A program made the position numbers and the translations under genes. The notes beneath the pieces were generated by a model. That model was not told where the DNA came from and did not search any database. It was given only the letters and a program-made list of their open reading frames with translations. 64,000 nt of DNA from Sabellastarte sp. h YS-2021 (Eukaryota; Annelida; Polychaeta; Sabellida; Sabellidae), in contig OZ024931.1 of the NCBI GenBank assembly GCA_964017235.1, forward strand, positions 103,744,221 through 103,808,220, written 5' to 3'. Positions 12,659 to 22,330 of this stretch are shown here, one piece after another. Positions within the stretch are counted from its first letter, which is position 1. The number at the start of each line of letters is the position of its first letter.

Positions 12659-13717
12659 CTACATCCTAGTTATCATGTTTGGGAAGGCCTGAGCTACACC
12701 TGGGCCCACATGTGCTTTATGCTGTATGTAGGACCACACACAATCCGACGTCCAGGTGCCATGGTCCTTGATGTCAGACAGAGGGACCTGCGCCTGGTAA
12801 GCCAGGGTGGCACCTGAACGCCGGAAAGGTGTAAAAACCTTTTGGAAAACCCATCAGCTGTATGATACGAGCCATTGTTTTGCGCACTCTAGAGTCAGTC
12901 ATAGGTTGGCAATGGTGGCCATTTTGAGTTTGAAATAGTGGCTCAGTAATAGAGGGAGTATATAACTGAGTAGCAGCCCGTAATGCTAGGTAAGGACAGA
13001 GAACTTTGTCTGACAATCTGGGCAGAGTGACAACTTGGACTTGATCCCTAGATTGAAGGGTTTTTGACCATTTTACTAGTAATTTTACGAATTTTTTCTG
13101 AAAGAAGATGTCACCCCCAGTAAAGTGTCTAGATGTGTCAAATTCAGAAATTGAGTGTGGAGCTAGATTTGACATTCTGAAAAAGCCAAAGAAGGCTGTT
13201 AAGAAGATTGCTTTCATAGTGATGGGATCAGCAAACCTTGGACAATACAGAATCATTTCTTTCAGAGTTTTCAGATCCATGATGTCTCTTTTAGTTACCG
13301 TCAAAGGGCAATTTATTTTGAGGGATTTAACAAAGTACTTGACTTTTGGATGCTCCAAAGCACTGAATGGTATGTCATATACTATGGCCATGGCTTTCAG
13401 GGCAGAGACATGGTTTATTACCATATTGGTTGACACTTTGTTATACACTTGTAACTCTAGGAAAGACATTACTGTGGATAACAACATGTTACTATGTGAC
13501 AACTTCATACATATACAAAACCCTATAAACTTTCTAAATAACATCGTATGACATTGCTTCGTTTTATGCCTGAAGGCTTCACATGCCCTTGCATTTGCTT
13601 TCCTTTGTAGTTCTCTCGTTGCTTCTGACCCTGAGACACAAAGTATAGTATCTGTAGATACTTATATGGTATAGTCCACGTCTGTGAACGTAACGTCAGT
13701 GGGTAACCACACTGCAT
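12659..13717 (-). pseudogene. Tyrosine recombinase of the YR element
   Basis: The N-terminal part (13717-13523) and the main part (13544-12774) lie in different frames. The main part reads HVSALKAMAI, then FFGFFRMSNLAPHS, the box I arginine region of DIRS-type recombinases. Near 12820 the frame ends in an unrelated tail, while the adjacent frame supplies the box II-like FRRSGATLAYQA and then a WTSDCVWSYI segment with the presumed nucleophile Tyr, before a TAG at 12659-12661. A one-base indel near 12820-12830 therefore cuts off the catalytic end. In the family this enzyme integrates the circular cDNA by strand exchange. Confidence 0.85.
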
Positions 13718-14180
13718 TTGGTACTAGACTGTGTAAGACCTGTATGTTAGCCTGAGAATTTTTCCAACGTGACAATAAGTCCGCCACACAATTGTTCTTT
13801 CCCAATAGGTGGGTGTACTGTAGTTGAACGTCAGCTAACGCCGCCAAGTACCATGCGTTCCTTGCACAAGCCCCCAAAAATGCGTCCCTAGCTTCGCCTC
13901 CTGACAATACCTTGACCACTGCGTCATTGTCACATTTTATCAAGATGTAGGCACCTTTTAATGCATGCACATACACCCTAAGAGCGACTAAGATATTGAC
14001 CATTTCTAAGTGGACGATATCGAGGTTTCTGAAACCTTTGAGTATTGCAAGGTGATAAACCATGTCACCACAACGACCCCCAAGGCCAGTCAGGCAAGCG
14101 TCAAGCTCTATGACGTGATCATATTTTTGTGTGTGTACAAAGATATGCCATTGTACTTGGGAAGAAACTTTTTGAACCAA
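13662..14180 (-). pseudogene. RNase H domain of the YR element
   Basis: A minus-strand frame contains ELDACLTGLGG, LEMVNILVALR, IKCDNDAVV and NNCVADLLSRW. These correspond to the four acidic residues (D, E, D, D) of the RNase H fold fused to YR-element reverse transcriptases. It overlaps the RT frame at 14108-14180 in a different phase, so a frameshift separates two parts of one former polyprotein. Confidence 0.85.
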
Positions 14181-14881
14181 CGTAGGTCCCTACTGAAGTC
14201 TTCTGTTAAGGCAATCCGTGAGGGATCCGGAGCGTGACGTAACAGGTCCAGCATCCTGTTCAAAAATGTACGAGCTGGCCTCACACACTTATGGACATAC
14301 AGCAGAGTCCCTAATAGAGACTGGAGTTCACGTTTGGTACAATGACTTCTATAATCCCACTTGAGAATTGTATCTTTGACTTCAGCTAATTTATCTGACG
14401 GTATTGCTACGGTGCCAGCCACAGTATCAACTTCTATACCTAGGCAGATAGCCTTGGTGGTAGGACGGACCAGTTTTTTCTGACTAATGGTTAATCCTAA
14501 TTTGGACATGACGTCAAGCAACATATGGAATGACGCATCCGTGACGCTGGGCGTTCCGTACCCTAGAAAATCATCTATGTAGCTGATGATGTCATAGTTC
14601 ATTTGACACATGATGTAACGCACTGCGTCGCTTGTTCTCTGAAAGAATTGCGAGCCGTGACGCTTCCCGAATGGGAGGCACGTGCCGCACCACGTAAGAC
14701 CTAACAAGTCGTAATCATAGGGGTCGACTTTCAGATGACGAAATGCTCTACAGACGTCCACTTTGTATATGTGAGCCCCTTTTCCCAGTTTAACCAGGCA
14801 TTGCGTCAAGTCGTTCAGTGTTGGGAACATCAGTTTGAACTCAGTACCCATATATCCATTCTTTTCCACCCTATCGTTCAC
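14108..14881 (-). pseudogene. Reverse transcriptase domain of the YR element
   Basis: The frame shows VDVCRAFRHLKVDP (motif A region), LPFGKRHGSQFFQR (motif B region), YIDDFLGYG (catalytic motif C), then CLGIEVDT and ELQSLLGTLLYVHKCVRP (thumb side). These fit DIRS-type reverse transcriptases better than LTR or LINE RTs. The start at 14881 is only the first in-frame Met. The fingers region upstream continues with disrupted frames to about 14940. The domain is readable but the ORF is broken at both ends. Confidence 0.9.
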
Positions 14882-14974
14882 AGAAAGCCATCTTTGTATG
14901 CATTGATGTCACACAACAATCTATCTTCCTCGACATTACTCGGTGTGATTGTATTATCACAATGTGGTTTTGTG

Positions 14975-15535
14975 TCAATTTGTGGCTACTTCCATTGCCA
15001 CTTTATTGGCAATGTTGAATTTGTCATTAACATTGAAGGTAGTGTCGTGGTGCACCTGCACGTTTCTGTTTTGTAAACAGTCCGCCCCCGCAGCTGACCT
15101 GCATAAATCAGTTCTGCTTGCGTGCAGACAACTTTCCTCCCCCGCATTTGATTCAGAAGCGGATTGGTTGGCTGTTTCTGACAGTTTAACAAAGGTATTT
15201 GTACGCATTGTGGGTTGGTTGTTTGTTTCTTTGTTTCTAAAAATAGATGCGGATTGATTGCCTGCGTCTGCATCGCTTTTTCCAAACCTACTGTTTCGCA
15301 CTCTGATGGTTTGGTTGCCTGTTTTTACTTTACTACGACCCGCCCCCGCATTGTTTTTAAAAACAGCCAGTGAGTGTTTTAATGGACGGACTAGCAAGCT
15401 TTTAACTTGACCTGGGTTCACATCTTTCCTGTAAGAGATCTTGGTGTAATACTGTTTACATGTACCCATGCTCGGGGAATCGACTATAGTATTTGAAGAA
15501 TGACTGATACAATCAAATGTTTTAACATAACACAC
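14975..15535 (-). CDS. Asn/Ser-rich spacer ORF of the YR element
   Basis: This 186-codon minus-strand ORF lies between gag and RT. It has repeated TGNQTIRV-, AGNQSAS- and ETANQSAS-like phrases and no recognisable domain. Its position suggests the N-terminal part of the pol polyprotein or the C-terminus of gag. The Met start is not secure. An alternative frame (15285-14986) is equally open, so coding status rests on location. Confidence 0.4.
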   Translation of the reverse strand: MCYVKTFDCISHSSNTIVDSPSMGTCKQYYTKISYRKDVNPGQVKSLLVRPLKHSLAVFKNNAGAGRSKVKTGNQTIRVRNSRFGKSDADAGNQSASIFRNKETNNQPTMRTNTFVKLSETANQSASESNAGEESCLHASRTDLCRSAAGADCLQNRNVQVHHDTTFNVNDKFNIANKVAMEVATN

Positions 15536-15665
15536 TTCACCTGGGGTACATTTTTTTTACTATATTGGCTACACTCTTGTCAGTCACATTATTACTATTT
15601 TTTTACACTATTGATCACAGTATTACCATAGCTGCCCTCCCCAACTATCTTAGGGGGACAGCCTG

Positions 15666-16755
15666 TTACACGTTTTTTGTACGTTTAACATTGCAATCTT
15701 TTTCACTATGGCTCAACTGTTTTCCCTGTGATAAACAAAAGGCACAAATGTGCTTATGGAATCTGCCACCTGTTTCATGGTCTTTTGTGAATTGGCAGGT
15801 TCCATTTTGAAACTGCTTACAAAACCATGGCCTTTTTTTCAAAGGTTTTTGTCCCACTTTTTTGCCAATTACCCACGTGTTTTTGTGCATGAGCCCTTCT
15901 TATTCTTTCAATTCTATTTCGGTCTTGCCATGATACTACCCCCCTTTCAATTTCACATAACAGTACTGCATGAGCAGCTTTTGCCCCTTGCCATGCAAAA
16001 TCAGTGGCATCTTCCATAAGATCCCCCATGTATGTGACCATCTTTTCCCTAATTACTTCCATCTTTTTCATCTACTATATTTCTACAGAATCCCTGTACC
16101 CATTGGGCCATTGTAAGTTGGTCGTATGTTAACCTTGTACGATTTACACCCCCCAAAATTGCCTCATTAGGCCATGCAACTTTTTTCTTTACATACACGT
16201 CAACGGGGCCCCCCCTTTTTGATTTAATTTTGTCAGTTTCTGTACCTTCTACCCCTTTTTGAGCTTCTAATTCCCTTATTCTACTGTCTATTTGTTTTTG
16301 AATTGATTTTCTACTTCTGATAGTGGATAAACTGGGCAAGACCTGGCCCTCGTCTTCAGAAGACTCACTGTCTGACGACGTCATATTACTACTGTGGTTA
16401 TTCAAGACAGTTCTACTTAACTTTGGATGTCTTCCCTTCAATGCTGGTCTTTGATCTGTCGTTGAATCCACCTTCCTTTCTACCAAGTCTAGTCGGTCGT
16501 TCACCCGTTGCAGCTGCTTCAGGATCTGGGTTTGGATGTCAGCTTTCGGGCTGGTCTGGTCTGTGGACTTACGACGCCCACCCCCACTGCCACCAGAACT
16601 AACGTTAGAGTCCAACTCTTTCACAGCCTTTTTTCCATTCACACCACCATTCCATTCTTCTGCGTCAGTATCAGTCTCTGTTTCCACTGGCACTTGTTTC
16701 CCATGGGTGGGAAATGTTTCTCACCACATTTCTTACACAATTTTTTCTGTGGCAT
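15666..16755 (-). pseudogene. gag of the YR element, frameshifted
   Basis: An ATG at 16755-16753 opens with a short zinc-like motif, CKKCGEKHFPPMGNKC. After a frame change comes the long part (16693-16049) with SSEDEGQVLPSLSTIRSRK, KRGGPVDVYVKKKVAWPNE and TYDQLTMAQWVQGFCR. A second frame (16071-15817) reads YMGDLMEDATDFAWQGAKAA. A third (15890-15666) has a Cys/His-rich end with CKQFQNGTC and CAFCLSQG. These blocks are in the order expected for DIRS/Ngaro gag. Three frame changes break the gene. Confidence 0.8.
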
Positions 16756-17197
16756 TTTATAGTGTTTATATTGTGTGTACTGTTATAAAATAGTCACTGA
16801 AAAAACACAATTCACCTCAGTGCTCTGGACAGACAGGATCAAGCTTGGTAACTGATCACCAAATAACACTTAATCGACCAAAATTGGCAATTGCCAAGGG
16901 AAAAAATATAGGTTAGACCGTCCCTCAATCACCGGGAACCAAGCATGAAAATGTATGTCAAGAGCCTTCTGAGGAGGTAGCAGCCGCACCACACATAAGT
17001 CTATTAAAATCTTCTAAAATCACATATAAAAACTTCTATCACAGTTCAAGTTTAAGTTCTTCATGTTTACAGTTCAACTTCCCAACATAAACTGAGGAAA
17101 AGTACTGGGGTTATTAGGCGGTAAGTTCAATAGCCAATTATTTCAAAACCCTTGTTGTTACTATGGTGATGACCTTTGTTTGTCAACATATGTTTAC
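16756..17197. other. Presumed 5' leader of the YR element
   Basis: Non-coding sequence upstream of gag. It holds TATAAAA-like words on the minus strand near 16758-16790 and no recognised repeat partner at the 3' side. The element boundary is not visible. Confidence 0.35.
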
Positions 17198-17324
17198 CTG
17201 TGTTGGCATTAGACTGGTACCCCACACTGACAAGTTGGCGCAGGACTGACTTGGGCAGTGCCTTGACACTGACCCCGAGTATTTCATTGCATTGCCGCAT
17301 TATATCATGATGGTTTACAAAAAC
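17198..17324 (-). CDS. Candidate internal exon of an unrecognised gene
   Basis: This 127 nt minus-strand block is near 50% GC, against about one third around it. It is open in one phase and reads VFVNHHDIMRQCNEILG then SVKALPKSVLRQLV. It is bounded by a splice-acceptor-like TCTTCGTAATGTCAG before 17324 and a donor-like CACAG/GTAAAC after 17198. The upstream candidate exon at 17606-17713 joins it in phase if the weaker of two donors is used. I recognise no family. It may belong to a host gene interrupted by the YR element, or to an unknown transposon. Confidence 0.4.
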
Positions 17325-17605
17325 CTGACATTACGAAGACATTATATTTGTCTTCAAATGAATTTATAACTCTCAGCCTGTGTTTGGCCATTTTCTATGG
17401 AAAATGAATATCACTTCTGGATAAGTAATTGATAATTAAATGATAGAATACATGATAAATATATGTACACCTAATAATTTCAATTGTAAAAAAAAACTTG
17501 TGTCACATGGAAATAATCTGCAAACATTGAATGATTCATTTAATGTGGAGAATATTGTGACACAATGTTCAACATCAAAAGTTCAATAGTCCTTATGGAA
17601 TGTAC

Positions 17606-17713
17606 TTCACCTTTCATGACGGTTTTGTCTTCTTCTGTTGGCCATTGTTCCGTGAAAGTATTTATCAAAACACTAGCCTTGTTTTGGTGCTTACGGGAAA
17701 ACACTGAATCCAT
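17606..17713 (-). CDS. Candidate first coding exon, unrecognised gene
   Basis: An ATG at 17713-17711 opens a frame beginning MDSVFSRKHQNKASV and continuing FTEQWPTEEDKTVMK. A strong donor AAAG/GTGAAG ends it at 17611. A weaker donor GAA/GTACAT at 17606 leaves phase 0, which is what the next candidate exon (17324-17198) needs. The intron would be about 280 bp. The paired GC-rich open blocks with splice sites are the evidence; no domain is recognised. Failure of the strong donor to match phase is a real weakness. Confidence 0.35.
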
Positions 17714-18144
17714 ATAAATTGACTTTCAACCCTATTGAAAGTTTGTGTTTGTGTACATGTCATTTTTCTTGTACATTTAACGAAATAAATAAATAAATAA
17801 ATTAATTAATTAATTTTAGGGGTGCAGTATGATACCAAGGTGCAAGGTATTCATGTACATAAATTTGAAACTTACTTTAATTTATTATCGGCTTATAAAT
17901 GGTTTTTAACCTGCAAGACACCAGAAATTTGTTCTGTGTAAAATGTGGCATTTCTAATAACAGCAATTGCCTATTAAATAAACTTTGTCAATAGGTTTTA
18001 AATGTGAGGTGAAAACTCATCCATAAAAGGCTAGGGCTCAAGTGTATTAAGTATTGACGCCAAATAGCTGAACGGGCGCCGTTTGTACTTGACATAATGT
18101 GTTTACAGACAACATTTCGGTGAAAAAGTAGGACACTTACTTTA
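17714..18144. other. No gene seen; AAAT/TTAA microsatellite
   Basis: The region contains an (AAAT)n/(TTAA)n run at about 17782-17818. A CTTTCAA-CCCTA-TTGAAAG hairpin lies at about 17723-17741, just upstream of the candidate first exon. Nothing else is recognised. Confidence 0.4.
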
Positions 18145-18296
18145 AAGGTCAAAGTTGGGGTTTTACGTCCCGTTCAACAGCCAGGGTCATATTGGGACAG
18201 GTCCTCAGAATTGCCACTTGTGGGACTCGAACCCACAGAGGTGACAGCCTATGATTAGATGCCAAACTTGCTAACCACTAGGCCACTGAGGACCTG
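18145..18296 (-). repeat. tRNA-derived SINE copy (family A), minus strand
   Basis: Read on the minus strand it begins GTGGCCTAGTGGTTAGCAAG, an A-box-like tRNA head. It has a B box reading GGGTTCGAGTCCC, then the shared tail CTGTCCCAATATGACCCTGG and TGTTGAACGGGACG. It is the best-preserved family member in the window, about 150 bp, and allows recognition of the copies at 0.82 kb and 48.1 kb. Confidence 0.8.
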
Positions 18297-18382
18297 ACAC
18301 TTACTTTAAAAAAGCACAGACACTATAAGTCAACAGTAAACATGTCTATGAATTGATTATGTGTACATTATACATGATCAAC

Positions 18383-18921
18383 ATAAGTACAGATCTACAG
18401 GTTTTTTGTTTGTTTTTTTCCTGTCATTTATTAGAACAGTGGTCTATATTACGTGCAGTTGTGCAGGCACTACTGTTTACAAAGCAAAGCAAGGAAGGTG
18501 ACTAAAAGATAAAGAACATCATGAATTAGAAAATGAATACCATGATAATTTTATGACATTTATCAATGTATCAGTGCAATATAAGTACAGATCTACAGGT
18601 TTTTTTTGTTATTTATTAGAACAATGGTCTATATTACGTGCAGTTGTGCAGGCACTATGGTTTACAATGCAAAGTAAGGAAGGTGACCAAAAGATAAAGT
18701 AAGAAACACTTATAAAGAGCCGAATTGATGTAAACATCCTCTAAGGCGCTCTAAGGGATAGTCCGGTTCCAAACAGGGTCCGTTACCATATTAGCGCCCG
18801 ATAGGGGAAATAGGCAATGGTGGAGGATAAGCTAATCTGAAAAGATATGTATAAAGAACATCATGAATTAGAAAATGAAACCCATTATAATTTTATGAAA
18901 TTTATTAATGTATCAGTGCAA
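18383..18921. repeat. Tandem duplication of a 198 bp unit, second copy interrupted
   Basis: Copy 1 is 18383-18580. Copy 2 starts at 18581 with the same ATAAGTACAGATCTACAGG phrase and ends about 18921. Copy 2 is split by the 151 bp insertion at 18700-18850. Outside the insertion the two copies differ only at scattered positions. No coding potential is seen. Confidence 0.85.
18700..18850. mobile_element. 151 bp insertion with 6 bp target duplication
   Basis: The segment is absent from the sister repeat unit at the equivalent position. It is flanked by ATAAAG at 18694-18699 and 18851-18856. It has no inverted ends, no A-rich tail and no tRNA-like head that I recognise. Its interior includes GGCGCTCTAAGGGATAGTCC and AGCGCCCGATAGGGGAAAT. 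The clean empty-site comparison makes it a real insertion of unknown class. Confidence 0.7.
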
Positions 18922-20075
18922 GTTGAAATGCCAATTTTTTGTAAAATCATTTAAGACCAGACAATGCTAGGCAGTCTGGTGTAGGCCTACAGACTTTAAA
19001 TAAGTTCAAGGGTTCAGTTGTCAAGCGGTCACAAAATCTGGCAATCACCTGTCTTTCACCTCTGTTGTCTTGGGTTTAAACCGAGCCAATGATGCTGAGG
19101 GTCTCACCTCATCTGACTTCATACCCTAGTTCATCCGTCAATAGTTATCCCAACTGCTCAAAGTTTCTGCACTTATCTCTTCACTCAACAATGGCTTGAG
19201 CACTGTCAGGGTGATCAGAACATCTTCTTTTTGTTTAAACATGTTTAAATACCTTTGCAAGTGTACACAAACGACCTTAGCAACCACAAACAACCTTTAT
19301 GGCTATAAGTCATCTACAATTCATGTTTAGTTAGTTACACTGTATCCTTAGTAAGCAAACACATGCTTTAGTGTCTGCCAATTAACGTTGTCCATTTTTT
19401 CTGTACAAAGTTCAACGTTGGTCTTTTTACATTCCGTTCAACAAGTAGGGTGATATTGGGACATGTCATTTTGCAGCAGGAGCTCGAGCTCGAAGTCCGA
19501 GAGGTCTTAAGATAAGTCTGCAAGTGGAACTGTGGTTTAGCTATTACAATATATGAATAGGGAAAATTTTAGCATTTACCAAGCAGGGACTGGAGTTCCA
19601 GAGATGGGGGTCAAATGGTAATTGAAAACTGCTTTAGGACGTATTTTCCACTCGGTAACTAGTTGAAATGGAAAGTAACAAAATAAGGGAAAAATCAGAT
19701 AATGGACAAGCACACAAAACGACTGATGGTATGTGTAAGAGTAACTCAAAGCGTAAGGTGTTCTTTTTTATCCTTGTTCTAAATAACAGATAAATATGGG
19801 TCCTTATTGGCCAAGTGGTTTGGACGTTTAGCCACAGGTTGTTATCATTATGTCTCCAACATTGGGAGCCCTCACCAATGTGACCTTGGCTCTTCTACTG
19901 AAGGTAAAACCCTAACTTTGACAGATGAATACAGGAATGTCAAATATGGCATCCACCTTCTGATATAAAATGTCTAATAATGAGAATGTATAATTGACAG
20001 CTGAAAATTGATGACTATCTAAGGTTCAGAGATTCTTGAAGGCAATGAAAAACAGGGAAGTAACAGATCAGTGTG
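18922..20075. other. SINE fragments; no gene seen
   Basis: At 19020-19095 a tRNA-like head is visible (TTGTCAAGCGGTCA, then TTGGGTTTAAACC). At 19425-19470 a reversed tail of the family A SINE appears (GGGTGATATTGGGACATGTC). At 19799-19922 there is another diverged copy with GGCCAAGTGGTTTGG and AATGTGACCTTGGCTC. No protein gene is supported. Confidence 0.5.
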
Positions 20076-20081
20076 TTTATT
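20076..20081 (-). terminator. Likely poly(A) signal of the IAP gene
   Basis: AATAAA on the minus strand, about 535 bp downstream of the IAP stop codon. It is the first canonical hexamer I see in this orientation. No downstream transcript evidence is available. Confidence 0.45.
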
Positions 20082-20616
20082 CTGCAGAAGACAAACTCAG
20101 TATAAGCATTACAAAATATTGTGAGTATTCTTTCCAACTAAAATTCGTTCTTCAAAAAATCCTGAGTAGAAGTAGTAGTAATTGACTAGTATACTGGATA
20201 AGTTACTGTCATGACACAACAATGTCAAGTTTACATTAATGCATTAACACAAAATAGTTTAAATAACAAGTACATTTCAAACCCGATACCCTCAACAGTT
20301 TCAACAAGTAAACACTGTACACAAATGTCACATGAAAAATACAAGGAAGACCAGCTACAGAATATTAATGGTTATACAACACAAAATAATGAATTACTAT
20401 TCGTTTAATGAACATATACAAATAAATATATAAAATAAAAAATAAAAACTATAAAATAAACAAAAATATAAAGCCTTTGAGGCAATGATCACAGAGTTTA
20501 AAAATCTGTAGAAGCAAAATTTAAGGTCCATCTAAATTTTTTTCTGTACTAAACAAAGATTTTCAATTTCAAAATACCAAAATCATGTATCTTGTCATGT
20601 TTAGAAATAGCTTTGT

Positions 20617-21615
20617 TCATACAAGGAAAGTGTTAACAGTGCCCAGTATAGGAGTTCTGCAGACTGGACAGTTTGACAACATACTGCCACAAGCTTCACA
20701 ACACACCAGGTGTCTACACGGTAAAAACAACATATTCAGCTCTGCATCCATGCAAACCTTACACATAATCTTATCCATTGGCATGCGTTTCTCCTCTTGT
20801 AAGTTGTTCTGAGAAGTACTTTGCAATTCTAACTTCTTTGTTGCTGTTGACTCTACAGAGTCTGATGCCTCGGGTTTGTCTTCATCATCTTCAGAGAGGT
20901 TATCTATATTTTCACTCTCCATAGCTGATGGAAGCTGCATATCAGATTGAGCTTCTTCTAGCTCATACACAATGTCTAATAGTTTATCAACAGAAACCTT
21001 TGCTTCAGACATAGTTAGCTTCTCCATTGCTAACTGTACCAGTTCCTGAGGATATCCCATGTTTGTAACTATCTTTACTGTAGATTCATAAATATTGGCA
21101 TGACTGGACTTTGATTTGGTAGAGCTTGCTGTCCTCTTGGGTAGATTCACAAGCTGTGTCATCTTGTTTTGAATGAAATGACAATTTGGGAAATGCCTAA
21201 TATGTTCACCAATAGCAGTGTCTCCCCTGGCCCAGTTATACATCCTACCTCTACAGCAGGCACATTGCACTCTGTCGTCCGGGCCAACATAGTACAGTCC
21301 TGCACCTGCTAGTTCTTCAGCAGATACTGCTGCATCTTCAGGCCAGTGACCAAAAAAGCTGGCGAGACGGTTGGGTTCACTCTCATAGTTTTCTACGTGC
21401 TGCACATTTTGGAGCTGGTCACTGGTTCTATGAACAAGCCAGTCATCACCTTCATGTTCAGACATGAGATTCAGGGCATCTGCAGTGGATTTAATCTCCA
21501 GAGGTCTGGCCATGTCTGTTTGTACCCTCTGACCAGATACATGTGGGGTTGTGTTTCCGTTACAGCTATCAGACATCCAATTCCTACCACTCCCCATACT
21601 GCTGTTTAGCTCCAT
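20617..21615 (-). CDS. Inhibitor of apoptosis protein (BIR-UBA-RING)
   Basis: An intact 332-residue protein encoded in one exon. Residues about 76-148 form a BIR domain with the zinc ligands C118, C121, H138 and C145 in the exact C-x2-C-x16-H-x6-C spacing. Residues about 172-221 resemble a UBA domain (NMGYPQELVQLAMEKL, SVDKLLDIVYELEE). An acidic linker (about 230-255) precedes a C-terminal RING finger: C285, C288, C300, H302, C306, C309, C316, C319. In this family BIR domains bind caspases or adaptor tails, UBA binds ubiquitin chains, and RING is an E3 ligase acting in cytosolic cell-death and NF-kB signalling. Only one BIR is present, against two or three in BIRC2/3. The start Met is the first in frame. 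It lies 29 bp after a splice acceptor (AG at 21645-21646), implying a 5'-UTR intron. IAP genes are strongly expanded in bivalves; which paralogue this is cannot be told. Confidence 0.93.
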   Translation of the reverse strand: MELNSSMGSGRNWMSDSCNGNTTPHVSGQRVQTDMARPLEIKSTADALNLMSEHEGDDWLVHRTSDQLQNVQHVENYESEPNRLASFFGHWPEDAAVSAEELAGAGLYYVGPDDRVQCACCRGRMYNWARGDTAIGEHIRHFPNCHFIQNKMTQLVNLPKRTASSTKSKSSHANIYESTVKIVTNMGYPQELVQLAMEKLTMSEAKVSVDKLLDIVYELEEAQSDMQLPSAMESENIDNLSEDDEDKPEASDSVESTATKKLELQSTSQNNLQEEKRMPMDKIMCKVCMDAELNMLFLPCRHLVCCEACGSMLSNCPVCRTPILGTVNTFLV

Positions 21616-21644
21616 TACTTATCACTTCTTAGGGCCTCAAATAC

Positions 21645-22094
21645 CTGAAAATATAAAAATTAAATTATATTTTACTAGTACATTGATACGAAAGTAAATA
21701 ACATAACTAATGCAATCTCATCCATGCACAGAAATATTATCCAGAATTTAACATATGTTATTTGCAAACATAGCCACGCCATAGCTATTATTCAAATCCT
21801 ATAATGTTACTTTTGGCCTTTATTAAACATTTTCATAAGATGTAGATGTTTAACATCAAACAGTGGATTTGTATTTTTAGCCCAAACATTTGTTCAGCCC
21901 TAGTTGTCTATCTATTGACATAAAATTAGATAATACAAAGAAACAAAACAATCATTTAGTTTTATAGTGCAAATTATGAACTAATTATCCAACGATTGCA
22001 ATAAATTGTATTCAATGTAAAATTTACGGCTTTACAAACTTTTAGCTACAAATACAAATAATAAGAAAAAATATAACAAAGTAAGAATGCTTAC
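21645..22094 (-). other. Inferred 5'-UTR intron of the IAP gene
   Basis: On the minus strand a donor TTCTG/GTAAGCATTC at 22094 and a T-rich acceptor ATTTTCAG/G at 21645 bound a 450 bp AT-rich stretch without coding potential. The downstream exon carries the start codon. The 5' exon (22095 to about 22170) would be entirely non-coding. Confidence 0.6.
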
Positions 22095-22194
22095 CAGAAA
22101 ATATATTTCGAACTTCAAATGCTCCAACAATAACACTTGTGTCTTTAAAAGTATTTCAGTCACAATTTAATGATCACTGCAAGACACCACTGGT

Positions 22195-22201
22195 ATTTAT
22201 A
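22195..22201 (-). promoter_or_regulatory. Likely TATA box of the IAP gene
   Basis: TATAAAT on the minus strand, about 100 bp upstream of the inferred 5' splice donor. A start site 25-30 bp downstream would give a 5' exon of about 75 nt. An imperfect palindrome (GAAAGATCT ... AGATCTTTTC, 22224-22252) lies just upstream. Confidence 0.5.
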
Positions 22202-22284
22202 TGCTCAACTTGTTTTGAGACCAGAAAGATCTAGGCTAGTCCAGATCTTTTCTAAGAGTGGTTACATATTTTAACTTCAGTATT

Positions 22285-22314
22285 AGTTCAAACCAGTTCA
22301 AACCAGTTCTAACC
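22285..22314. promoter_or_regulatory. Triple direct repeat AGTTCA-AACC upstream of the IAP TATA box
   Basis: Three decamers stand head to tail: AGTTCAAACC, AGTTCAAACC, AGTTCTAACC. This gives AGTTCA half-sites spaced by four bases, the DR4 arrangement recognised by several nuclear-receptor heterodimers. It lies about 85 bp upstream of the TATA box. Function is inference; a simple short tandem repeat is the alternative. Confidence 0.4.
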
Positions 22315-22330
22315 AAAACTGTCCTGTTTA

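Larger units (their letters stand above)
12659..16755 (-). mobile_element. YR (DIRS/Ngaro-like) retrotransposon, defective
   Basis: On the minus strand the order is gag (16755-15666), an Asn/Ser-rich spacer ORF (15535-14975), reverse transcriptase (14881-14108), RNase H (14180-13662) and tyrosine recombinase (13717-12659). A tyrosine recombinase in place of a DDE integrase, placed after RT-RNase H, defines the YR order (DIRS, Ngaro, PAT). No methyltransferase domain is seen between RNase H and recombinase. At least six frame changes disrupt the coding regions, so it is an inactive copy. Inverted or split terminal repeats, which would separate DIRS from Ngaro/PAT, were not located; the true ends may lie beyond these coordinates. 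Confidence 0.88.

Noticed and set aside
14735-15257. Plus-strand ORFs opposite the YR element
   Set aside because: They are antisense shadows of the RT and spacer frames.
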